Shown piece by piece: positions 25,383 through 37,200 of a stretch of DNA of 64,000 nucleotides. Location of the stretch: positions 86,001 to 150,000 of the forward strand of contig CAJNDS010002427.1 in the NCBI GenBank assembly GCA_905221605.1, in the 5' to 3' direction. The notes beneath the pieces are model-generated. The model saw only the letters and a list, made by a program, of their open reading frames with translations, was not told the DNA's origin and made no database searches. The stretch's first letter is position 1, and each line of letters starts with the position of its first letter. Position numbers and translations under genes: made by a program. Source of the stretch: Symbiodinium natans (lineage: Eukaryota; Sar; Dinophyceae; Suessiales; Symbiodiniaceae).

Positions 25383-28300
25383 TCAGGCAGTGCTTCTAAG
25401 GGCCAGGGACCACCTGGAGAAAAGCGAATATTAGAGGCAAGCAGCTGCATAAACTGAAGTTCGTTACTGAGGTCAAATGGCAACGGGCAAAAAGGATGAT
25501 GACTGCCGTGCCTCCTCTCGCAAGGCAGCAGCGTAGGGGGCCACCAAAAACACCTTGCTAGGAGACTCAACAACTCAAAGACCAGCACGTTCGGAAGGCC
25601 AGGGTGAGTTCAAAATGATGCCAGCAACTTTGTGACTTCTCGAAGCTGCTAACCACAACGCCATCAACAGCGAAAACTCCTGAACTCAGACCTAGTGCAC
25701 TCTCCATCACAGGGGGTCGCACCACCCAGCCTAGCAAAGCAATGCTGGCATCTCCCCCCAGGGCATGCCTGACTAGTTTCAAAGAGCTTTGTCGAACATG
25801 TTGAAGGAGTTTTGTGTACGTTGTTGAGAAAGCTTCGGGGAGCGATGCGCCCGCGCGCGCCTCATCCCCGAACTCCTTCAGAGGCTCCAGGCCATGCTTC
25901 TTGCAAGGAGCAACAAGGGGCAACACGCAAACACACGCAATTTAAATTTGCTGTGGACATGTTGGGGCATGTTGGCAATATCTCGAAGAGTAAAATTGAA
26001 TTTCTCTTGAGCGTCTAGGCTTGAGTCTCTCGTGTGTCCAAGTCTAAGAACTCGGCCAGGAAGTTTTGCTAGAGGTAGGCTGGAGAATCTATGCGTTTGG
26101 CAAACAACAATCCCTCTGGAGCCAAAGCAAATGGCAAGAGCGGCCTTGTTGCCTGGGCACATTGCTCTCACAAATTCATACATTGAAGCAAGGGCTTCCA
26201 CTCCAAAAGGCGGCGCCAAGATCCAGGCACACCTCAACAGCGGAACTGCGTTCTCCTCATTCAAGACCAAGTCCTGTGGAAGCAGGGTAGGCCAATCTTT
26301 AATGAACCGAACCAAAAAACAGGAGAGCAGACGGAAAACTGCTCACGACCGTGCTGCATGCCTCAGAGTAGATATAGTCCAAAGCTTGGGAGAAGAATGG
26401 CCACACCTGCACTAAGAGGAGGTATTTCATCGCAGTTGGTGCTACGAGTAGTCTTGCAGGCCTGCTCGGGCAAGATGTGTGACAGATCAGTCTCAAAGAC
26501 ACGGCCACAGCCACCTGGCACAGGAGCACAGGTCTTTCCGGCCCCCGCCCCCAACCCTGACCTGGTCGCACATGCTCACGATTTTTTTGGATTTTGGTTT
26601 GCGGCACCACTTGTTTTCGGACACACGTAGTCACTCGGACACGCTGGCGGGGACGCTCCCGGCACGCGCCAGACAATGCGATGGACTGCGATGGACGGAT
26701 TAACAGCCGCCGACCCTGCCCAAATGTTGGCATGATTGCTGGAGTGATGTTGGAACCTCCAGGCCCCAGGGGCGCTCTGTGTGTGTGTGTGCGTTGATGT
26801 ATGTATATACACATATATATATATATATAAATAGACTATTGATTTAGTCTGCATTACAAATCCCTCGGAGCCTTGACACCTACATCTATATATATATATA
26901 TATATACATACATACATACATACGTATATGCATATAGACACATGGACACACGTCATTTTGCTGTGCCTCCACCCAGCTCGTCGCACGTCCCGTCAGGTGC
27001 ATAGGTTCCAGCCTTGGGGCTTTGCGCTGATATCTTTATAGCTACTCGGGCCACATTGGCCACTTTGGCCTCCAAATCAATAGCCCTTTCAGGTGCAGGG
27101 GCATGTGCGCACCCAATGGCCAGCTGCTGGCCGGTCGTGAAAGCCTGGTTGGAAAGGTATCAGGCAAGAGGTTCCCATAGTTCTTGCACTTGGTCTGCAC
27201 AAAAGCTACTGCAGCTTCAACCTTGCTCAAGAGCATTCTCGGTCGTGCTGGAGGAAGGCACTGGGGATACTGGGGGAATCACGCTGCAGAGAAAAGCTGA
27301 AGCGCGTGGTCCATGGCCAGTCAAGACCTGAGGATGCTGAAAAGTCCGAAAGAAGGAAAAGAGCAAAGGAATAGCAAAGCAACAGCAGAGCAAAGAAATG
27401 GTCAAAGGGACGCCAAAACTCGAGGAATTCCTTTGGATTTCTGTCGGCCTTGTGAATGTGGAAGACCGTCAGGCCCAGTCGGAGCCTCCAGTCCTTGAAG
27501 TCTTGGGCATACGAGGAGGCCACGATTCATGAGTCAGGGAAGATGGGGTTGTTGCAGGATTTGGAGGAGTTGCGCTTTCATGCCCGAAGGTTTCTTGGCG
27601 GGGCTTTGCCCACCCTGCAGCCGCTCTTCAACGCGCGCCAGCCTGCGGCGGCATGCGGTTGTTGCATGTCGCTGGGTCTCGGGCACTGTGGAGCCCAGTG
27701 CGCCAAGATGGCAGCTCCTGCACTGGGCTGTGCCGATGAGCCGCACTCACGGGAATACCGATAGCACAGAAACAACAGTAAACCAGACCTGGGCCCTGTG
27801 GAATTCAGACTCGAAACGGTTGCGGCCCTATTTGTGCCAAGCGCTGCTCCGTGTCTGCATCGGACGGGAGCTCTGGAAAAGGCACATCCACGCGAGGTGA
27901 TGGCTTCACCTAGCAAATCTTCAGGCATCACACCAAGGTGTACGATAATCGTACCTTGCAAGGAAGACATTTAAACCAGGACGTGTTGACTCAGTATTGA
28001 CGTCCAATGAGCCTAGGTGTTCAAGAACCCTTCCAAAGGCCAGCCTGCCACATGCCTGGTGTTGGCAACGGGGGTATCATCGCGGCCTCAGGAACACAGT
28101 CGAGATTAGGAGAAACCTTGCTGGAAAACATGCACAGTTCCGCAGCTATGGTCAAAAAGGAAGAAAGGGTCTCGAGGGAGCTTGGGCACGAGGGCAAGTT
28201 TAGTCACTGCACATCCTAGGCCTAAACTTAAGCTGGAAAATGCCGAACTGACCCCCGTTTCAAACCCGGAGTCTCCCGGCCTCCACCGACAGGCCCGACA

Positions 28301-29654
28301 TCGGCTTCAGGGCTTCTGGTAAATTGAGTCCGCGCGTTTGAAACCGTTCAGTGTGGCCCGTGGCTCCAGGGCTTTGAAGGCATCTTGGCAATACTCTCGA
28401 ACTAATTTATACCTCCTTGCGGTTCTGGTGTGGTTCCGGTTCTGTAGCTTTATGGTTCAGTAAAGGCCGCTCGACGCCTACAATGGAACTGACAGGTTCT
28501 TGCAATTGCCACCCGGAGCCACGAGCCGAGTCCTCGCAGGGGGGAAGCGAAGCAATCACGCCATCTGCCTCGATTTGCCTCAAAATTGCCTCAAATTGCC
28601 TCAACCATCCTACTGAATTCTCAAACCATCCTAAACTGAAGTCCTGTCCAAAGCAGAAACTATGCAGAGTAGTTCGTCGCGACTGCCCGTCCTCGAGGTT
28701 GGAGTTGGAGTTGACGATGGAGTGGTGCAAGAAGAGTTGTGGTTGCGTTGCGTGTCGTAACAACTGCTTGCACTCTTCGATGTGGTTGCTGCTTTCGCCT
28801 ACCTGAAACTTCTTCAAAATCAAGTTGCACTCCCGTACTCTCTACTCCCCTTCACTAGCATACTGTAGGGGTCTTGGTGCATTGGCCGTCTTTACGCTGG
28901 CGTAATTCGTGCTAGTTTGTGCGTTGCTGCGCACCCTGTTCTGTGGCCCCTGTGGGCTGTGGGCTGTGGCTCGGTGTGTGTGTTGAAAGGTCTAAGCCCG
29001 CTGACAGCAAAGCTGCCGAAGCGGAAAGGCCACAGCGTTTCGCTGCGGTGGCTCGTCAGAGGCCATCACGGCTGTCCTGAAAGAGGGAATAACGATAATA
29101 ACGATCCCAAGCAAAGAAGCATAAGCCGGCAATTCAGAGAAATTCAGAGCAAGGCATGGGAGCTCTCTTGGGATTCAGGTCTGAGGGGCTGACAAGGCGA
29201 CAAGGCCAAGTGACACAGAAAGATGCAGACTGCCTTGGCTGCGCGCAACTCAGGAAGCGGTTGTACAAACAAAAGACATTTTCACAGCTGAAGACGCACC
29301 ACTAATCCTTGTGAGACAAGGTGCCGCTTCAGGCTCGACGCTCCTCAGCCAAACATCTCTCAACTACAGTGTGCAGTTGTGCCAATCCTCGCATCAGCAA
29401 GTTCTACTACTTGCGAGTACCTCCATTTGCATGCATCATGCATATAATCCTGTTTAGTCACAAATCGCGATCTGCTGTTAGCATCCTCGGAGCTTACGTG
29501 TTCAAAACTCAGAGCTCAGGGTTTCAGACCTTTCGTGTAGGAAACCAAACGCAGCTGTGTTTTGCTACGTCTTTCGAAGCCGGGCGCTTTAGCTTTCCCG
29601 GGACAGACTCAAAACGTGCCGACTTGAAATTGTTGTTTGGACACATTACCACCT

Positions 29655-29945
29655 ACGTCATGCGTTTTCCCGTCGCACATTGTGGCCTGCCAGGTGTTCC
29701 GGACTCCATCATGCGTTTCCTGTAAGAAAAACCGAAAACGCGGGTTGCGAACTTCTTTCCAAGCATAACGGCCTGCGTCATGCGTTTCTTGACAGAAACT
29801 TCCCAAAACGCGTCAGTTTCAAATTGCGCCCTCCACACATTACAGCCTCCATCGTGCATCTTCCCACGGGAAACCTACAAAGGAGTTGGTTGCGAAATGC
29901 ACCTTTCCACGCTTGACGGCCTGCAGCGTGCGTTGTCCTAAGAAG
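29655..29945. repeat. Degenerate tandem repeat, about 70-75 bp period
   Basis: The core TCATGCGTTT(C/T) recurs at about 29659, 29710, 29778, 29853 and 29927 (the last two diverged: TCGTGCATCTT and GCGTGCGTTGT), each followed by a GAAAC-AAAACG segment and preceded by ACGGCCTGC or similar. Confidence 0.7.
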
Positions 29946-30064
29946 GAAACACATGAAACACAAAACGTGCCATTGTATGGCAAAACTGAGAGCTCAATGC
30001 TCTGCGGGAGGTGCGAGTCGGCGTTGATAGGCTTTGATCTTTTAGTCTTTGCTGTTACAAACCA

Positions 30065-30084
30065 CCCCCCCCCCCCCCCCCCCC
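30065..30084. repeat. Poly-C tract followed by ACGCCCG
   Basis: Twenty consecutive C followed by ACGCCCGATATCAAAAC. A second tract at about 10107-10120 is followed by ACGCCCGTCAAAAC, so the boundary sequence is shared. Confidence 0.85.
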
Positions 30085-31221
30085 ACGCCCGATATCAAAA
30101 CAATTTTGCCCCGGACCCCATTGTAACATTAGCGAGGGGCGGCAGTTGTGGGGGCCGTCGACTTGTTGGAAGGGATCCTTTAGCATGTCAGCGCCGCAAT
30201 GGTATACTGCTGCAGTCTATATTTGGAGGCGAGGATGTTCAGCTTAAGCAGCCGCTGTTGATTAGGGCTGTGCCTTTAAATTACATGCTACCAGCCAAGC
30301 CAAGGGTCTGAGTGCCGGCATCTGACGAAAACATGGCAGAATGATTTGAGCCAGGGAGGACAGCAACGGGCGCCAGTTTACCGTGAACATGCTTTGGACC
30401 ATAGATGATCAAAGCAGGGATCTGGGTGATTCTCTAATCTTGCCAGCTTACATGGAATGCTGTGTTCTACATGCGGCATGCCACTGCCAGAGCGCGGCAG
30501 CATTGCCCCGAGAACGGCCATGCATCTTGTCCAGTATTCTGACACCCAACCCGATGTAATCTAGTCTAAAGTCAGCGCAATCGGCATCCCAGCCGAAAGT
30601 CCGCACGATCGGCATCCCAGCCTGCTTTCCCTTGTGGTCGAACTGCCTGGCGCCACTCTTCTCGTCCTTGGTCCCCCAATGGCCCAAGCCCTCGAGCTAT
30701 GCGGAGGCTGAGGCCAGGCACCAAGGGCCCATCTGCTCCAAACCCATCCCGCAACCACTCTGAAAGCCATTCTCGAAGCACTCTTCCTGTCACTTTCTCT
30801 GTCACTCTTGTTACTTTCTCGCCCTCTTGCTGGCTCTTGTTTGCGATGCCGAGGCTGTGTACGCATAGGCGTTGCTTGGCAAGACCGAACTCTGTCTCAC
30901 CTGGACCCGGGCGTAGAACACAATGGCCCCCTTCACCTCCAACGACAATCTGCAGTCCCGGTCTCGAAGTGTGCAGCCGAACAACCGAATTCTGTGCTTA
31001 CATGGCTTGCAGATGGGTTGAGCTTTGAGTCTAGGCACATGACCGAAATACACGACTTTCTCCAAAACTGGCCAGGGAGGTCCAGTCTGCTGACTTCAGC
31101 TCATACACGAGTAGGAAGCAGTTTCAATGTCGGAGCTTTTCAGTTTGAGGTGATTTTGCGTTTAGCCGTAAAACCAACTTGTTTTCGCTTGTGTGGGCAA
31201 ACCAGGCCGATCTCCAGGCAC

Positions 31222-34200
31222 CTCCTCCTGCAGAGCGGCTCGGAGGTCACCAGGAGCATCCGTAGCGATGAAGACCTGCCAGGGTGATGCAGGGTTCAGG
31301 ATTTGATGGCAGGGGCTTGATCTGTTGCGGCAAGAACACGCAAGAACCGAGAGCCCGCCTGCTTCAACCCTTCCCTCAGTGCGGCAGGGTCAGGCTGGAC
31401 ACCGTTGATCACATCATTGCCACACGGTCACATCTGTGGAAGAATGCTGTGGCCCAGTTGGTCTGGCCGGTTGGGCTAGATCAACTTAGTTGCGCTCCTG
31501 GTAACAATCTCTGAAGCCCAGGTCCCTTGAAATCCCAGAAACACTCCAAGGCCAAAACGCTGATTTAACTTCTTGCAGCTACGTACCACCCCTGAAGCTG
31601 GCGAGTTTCACACGCCTTTTTTATGAGGCAGTGAGACAACATCTTCATGAAAATTGTGGGTGGGGGGTGGGGGCGGGGGAAGGGGAGCTCTATGTGTTCT
31701 TAGAAAACCTGAAAACCTCTGCTCCCTCCATCTTCAGCAGGAAACCTCCTTTCCTCTATTTTCATTCGAAACCCGTACTATTTTTCTTGCATCAGAGGCC
31801 TCTATGTTTGATTTGGAAATCGTTTATGTTTTCTCTTCGTAAAAGATAACTTTTACTCCTCCATCTTTTTTGTGCAGTTCCTCTACAAAGGTACCCTACC
31901 TCCATGTCCTCCATATGCTGACAGGAGAAATCCTCTACTTCCGCAACTAGTTCATGTACTTTGTATTTCATCGCTTATGAGGAAAACTTCCCTTTTTTGT
32001 TTATGTGTGCAAGTCCCACAGTAGAAAAAGGGTTTAACCTACGGTCTCACAACACGAATCTAAGGTAGGCTTTGGGGTCTGGGGTTCCGGGTTGGCTGTC
32101 GGATTTGGACTTCCGGGTTCATATGTGTCTGCGCTTCGCGTGATCCCCTCAACCCACCGCGAACCTACCAAAGTGCAACCCCTACAACTTGCCTACAACC
32201 TGGAGGGAGGGGCGGGGGTTGCGCGAATGTTGGCGCATACGGGTTTGGGTTTGGGATTAGGGGTGTTGGAGTTGTCTTGACTGGTCTTGGATGGTCTGGG
32301 GCTGGTTTTAGCGTGTCGTGTACAGTCGGGAGTCCGTGGGATCATCTGACGTGCCCCCCGAGTGGTCTTGGAGGGTCTGGCGCTGTTCACTCGTCTATGC
32401 CCGCATGATACCGGTACTTCGAAAAAAACCTTCAAGAGCTCACAGGGGGATCTTGCCGCAGCGCTTGCAATGTGGCCTGATTGGCAAGTTTTCCGTTGAC
32501 AAGATGCTGGTTTAAGTTTTCTTGGACGCTTCTCAGACAACGCAAGCCTACTAAAGTCGCCGGAACAAGTTTCCGCGCGTGCGCGAACCACATTATGCAT
32601 GTTCTACCGTGCCACACTCCCCCCCCCCCTCCACTTTATTTCTAGCCACGCGATCTTGCTATAAAGAACGCCAGCCATGCTATCAAGAGTAATTGCTTCA
32701 ACAAAAACATGTGAATCCTGTCAAATACGGTGCTAAAGCATTGTGTTTGAGTTCAAAGCAGGCGTGGGGGCGCTTTGACGACACGCGGAGTTGCTTCGGA
32801 GAAAATTTGAACTCTTTTCGCTAGACGAGCATCGCGATTGCAAATCGGGGTCTGCGCTCCCCGGCCCCACTTTTCAAACAGTTCGAGCTTCGGTTGATGG
32901 AGGAAATCTTGCGCCGCTTAATGAAGAACAGGTGACACGACACATGAGGATGACCCCGCGCCCCCTTTTTAACATTGACGATGATGGACACCGAGGTGGC
33001 GCAAGATTTTTGTCATTGGAACCCACGGCACTTCCGGGATCAACATTAAAAAAGGGGGCGTGGGGTCTCTACTTTGCTTGGCCATTTAAAGCGGTGCAAG
33101 ATTTCCTCCATCAACAGCTGCTCTGGACGCAGTCAAGAGGAGTTGCTCAAAAAGCATATGAATCCTCCTAACCCGTCCTCGAGCATTACGCTTCCACATG
33201 AAGGTGCGGCTGCAGCCCCAGGACCCGCCCCACCCCCCCCCCCACCCACACCACAGACTGGTCGCTTGCTTTTGAAAAAGGCCGTACAAGCTTCCTTTGA
33301 AGAACATCATGCCATCAAAGGAAAATAATTTCAACAACACGTGAGTCCTGTCCAAACTCGTCACGCTTGCGCACGCTGGCTACTTTGGCTCTGTCCGACA
33401 TCGTCGGATTCAGCCAGGTCTGCAAGGATCACATCGAACAATTCTTCCTGGCTCAATAAGTTGCATCCTTTCGCCTGCAGCTCAGCACTTCGGCTGAGTC
33501 CTCGCACATTTCTTTGATGGCCGGACACGAAGAGTCGAAGAGATGGAATCTTGGCCGGAATTGGCCGCGCGGTTAAGATGCCCATCGAGCGCGGGTTCTC
33601 CCACCGGGCGTCACAGCCTCGGACATATTCTGCAAAGTCTTCCAAGTGAATCAGCTCTGGAAATATGGTCTGCGACTCCAGGTTCTTCCAGTCAAGACGG
33701 AACAGAGATTTAAGCATTCGACCGAAGACCGCACAGACGGTTGACCAGGCGTGCGCGCTGTAACCCATTGCTTCTGCACATCATAGTCTTCGGAGTCCTT
33801 CAGCACAATCAACATTTGCGCTCGGCGTGCAATTCCTCTTGTAAATCCGCGGCTGCACGCCGCGCGTCTCTCGCATCGTTTTTCGGCCAAACCATGATCG
33901 CCGCCCCACTGAACGTAGTTCTCGATCATCTGCAATAAACTCTGTGACGCACACGCACGCATTTTCACGCTGCCCCGCCCGCAACAGAAGTCGCACAACC
34001 CCTGCTCCAAGCCCGACTCCTGTTGGTTGCGCTGTGTTTCGAAAGCATGCTGCAGCTGCAAAGCTGCACATATTGCTTGGGGCGAGGTCAAGAAGTCCTT
34101 GAGCTCTTGGTCTTTCGCGAAGACGCCGTCCTTGTCGATGTCCCGCGCTGACTTATATATTCTGCAGCTGGCATAGGTCACGCTATGTTCTCAGTCCTAA

Positions 34201-37200
34201 AACAGGCCATTTTTTGCCAAGGCACTGTCAATAGCCCTGGGGTCCTCAAAGCGAGGCAGCTGGCCTCCACCCGCTTCCAACCTATGCACTCAATCATCCG
34301 CGTTCTCAGACCATACGGCTTCCGGCCAGAAATGCCTGCACAAAGCCAAGAATCAAGAATACAAGAACGAACAAACACTACTCAGCACGGTACGACTTTG
34401 CTCCCGCATATTCAGGACGGTCCGTTTCGAAGTTGAGGCACGTTGCTAAGATGCACCATGTCCCGGTTGCAATCGCTAATCCAGCTATCAAGATGCTCCT
34501 GCTGTGATAAACGAAAAACCACGAGGAAGCTAGAAACAAAACAAAAAGGCCGTGAACAGACGCTGGGGGAAGAACAAGACAAGAAGATGGAAAAATCTAA
34601 GCCGAATCACCGCGTTGGGGAGAAACCTAGATGCCAAACAGACACCGAGGGTTGTGCGGAACAGGCGCAAGCCAGCTGCCAAGCAGCCCGATGCAAAACG
34701 CAGGCTGCTCGGTGCCTTCTGAGGTGACTCTGGCCAGGCGACAATCTGGGTATGCCGAGTTCAATTGTTGTCCGTTCTGGTGTTAAGAGGCGCTGGTGCC
34801 AGTGCTGGGCCCCTCATTCGTAAGTCGCGGGGCGCAACAACGCAAAATCCTTGACCACCCCGCCTCTCCTCCATTGTGAGGCCAAAAAGGCCAAGCCGGG
34901 GGAATAAGTGTACGGCCTTTTTTGACACCTTCGATCGTGCTATCGGGCCGTGTTTTGCGGGAGTTAATTGAGCAACAAAATCCTGCGAGCACGGCTTCAA
35001 AAAAGGGAGGGGGGCTGCCCCATGTGTACGCAATGCTACTTTTTCTCTCGTTCTGTCCTGACTTTCGCTCGTCCTTCTTTCTGCATATCGCTTTTACTTG
35101 TTTGTTTTCTTTCGTTTTTGCTTGCTGCTATTCTGTGTTTTGTTTCTTGAGTATTTCTGTCTGGCTGTCCTTGTCTCATTCTCTTGTTCTGTCTTTCTGC
35201 ATTTTGCTTCAAGCCTTTCTTTTGCCGGGGCAAATCATCCCCCAACCTCCTCCCCTCAACAAAGGTCAAATACGGTTCAACAAATAAAGCTTCAAAACAA
35301 ATGGGGGGGGCCTATTTCAATTGCCCATGGCCCTGGCACGAACGAAACAGCTCAGCTGCTAGCTGCTCCAGCACCTCGTTCAGCTTCCTGAGCGTGGTCA
35401 GATATTAGGCATGATGCGAATCAGGTCTCGAAAGCATCAAGAACTCACCAGTTGACCAAATTGACTTAAAACCAGTCGAGCATCAGAGCTATGTTGGACA
35501 CGTCTGGGGTGGTCTTCTCCCGGGCCCTCAGGAAGTCCTGCAACTCGTGGCAACTCATGGGCCTAAACACTTTTGAAAGGCTCCGAAGCGCGCGGTCCGT
35601 TCGCCGGCAGTGCGCCGCCAAGTACTTCTCGCCCCCGAAGGCATTCTGAATGAACCTCCAGTGTGATTGTGGGTTTGATAGGGGGCTTGTTGGTCAATTA
35701 TAATGGCCAAGGCAGCAGCTCATCAGCGTGTGCCCTTAAGTCCTGCAAGTCACCAAGAAACCGAAGAGGAACACAAAGAGGATGTCAAAAATAAAGCTGC
35801 AAATCTTGCCTTCAGACTCAGAAAATGATTTCCACAGCACCATCCGAACTTCCAGCAGCATCCGCACGACGGTAACAGGAGGTCGCCGGCTCCATCCTGT
35901 CCCCCCCCCTCGGGTCCTCTGCGAAAAGCATCGACTCTCTTAGACCTGGTCACATCTTTGGTTTTCTCTCAAACGTTTGGGGGACGGGGGGAACGAAAGC
36001 TAGTCCGGTTGCTGGAAGGGCCACCTTTGTTGACCGAGCCGAGTTAAGGTGAGGGTTCGGAACCTGGATATGGCAGTGACGCCAAGCATCAAGGTTTGGC
36101 GTGGCAGGCCCGCCACCTAGGAAAAAACAAACATGTCTAGGAGAAAAAAAGGGCCCGACACACCTTGGAAAAAACAACACACCTGGGAGGAAAAAGGGAT
36201 CCCGCCACATCTACGAAAGAAAAGACCGCAGAACCAGGGGAACAAGGGACCAAGGGAGCCCACCACACCCAAGGGAAAATAAAGGCGCGCCACACCTATG
36301 ACAAGAGGCCCCCGCCACACCTAGGAAAAGGAGACCCCTGCCACACGTAGGAGAAAAAAAACGCCGGACCCCGCGACCCTCCTCGAACTTGAAATACCCG
36401 AAACCTTCCGGGTTTCCCTCAAAGACCCCCCACATCAATCCTCCCCCACCCCCCCTCCGAAACCCCGGAATCCAACAAACCACAATCCCCAAACAACGAC
36501 CCAAACCATTGCCCGGGCCAGGCGAGTTATACAGTCATGTACAGTCTCTCCCCCTCTTCCTCCCTCTCCGCCAAGGATGAGGTCCGGACCCAGCTCATCC
36601 AACTCCTCGCTGTCAGGAGACAGCAGGTAGTCGTAGTTCTTCAGAAGCACTGACCTGACCTCAAAGAATCCGAGCACTTCGGGGAGCCCTGTGTGCTTCT
36701 TTCACCGGTAGGAATTCAGAAACCCCCCCTTCTGTTCGGCTTTTTCAAGGAGCCTTCAGGGTCTCCAGACACCTCTCCAAGGACCTAAGACACACAGGAA
36801 TTCAACGACATCAGGACAGCAGAAGAGGAATGCAAAGAAGAATATGAGAAGGGTGAATAGAGGATGAAAACAATACGGTACAATGCGAACAAGCGAGGGG
36901 GTTCAGACTAAGAAGCACAAGGAGAGCATCAGGGCGCAAGAGAGGAAGACAAGACGAGTTTCAGAGAAGAGTGTTAACGACATTGATAACCATATGAAGG
37001 GTAAATATCAGACGGGCACGAAGCATGCAGCGATGAAAAGGCAAGCAAAAAGCGTACCAGAGGAATACTACATGATTTCCTAGAAACAAACCCCAATTAG
37101 GAACATCGCGGCTTCTAAGCCGAAAAACCCACCCGAACCCTAGCCTTGAAGTGACCACCCCCCTGCAGACTTCAACGACTTGTGTTGGACAACTCAAGGG

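Larger units (their letters stand above)
23220..31200. other. Gene-poor stretch, mainly repeats and unassigned open frames
   Basis: No gene recognised. A 134-codon minus frame at 23643-24047 (no ATG start; AREVHKFTIREAHKVVRLTN, then a hydrophobic segment) and frames at 27456-27764 (+) and 28407-28823 (-) look mildly protein-like but carry no known motif. TA/TG microsatellites occur at about 26783-26835 and 26885-26935. Missing C-terminal exons of the O-fucosyltransferase-like gene upstream on this strand should lie somewhere in this stretch; I could not find them. Confidence 0.3.

Noticed and set aside
25046-25588. 180-codon proline-rich minus-strand frame
   Set aside because: Produced by the poly-G/C block at 25.25-25.38 kb.
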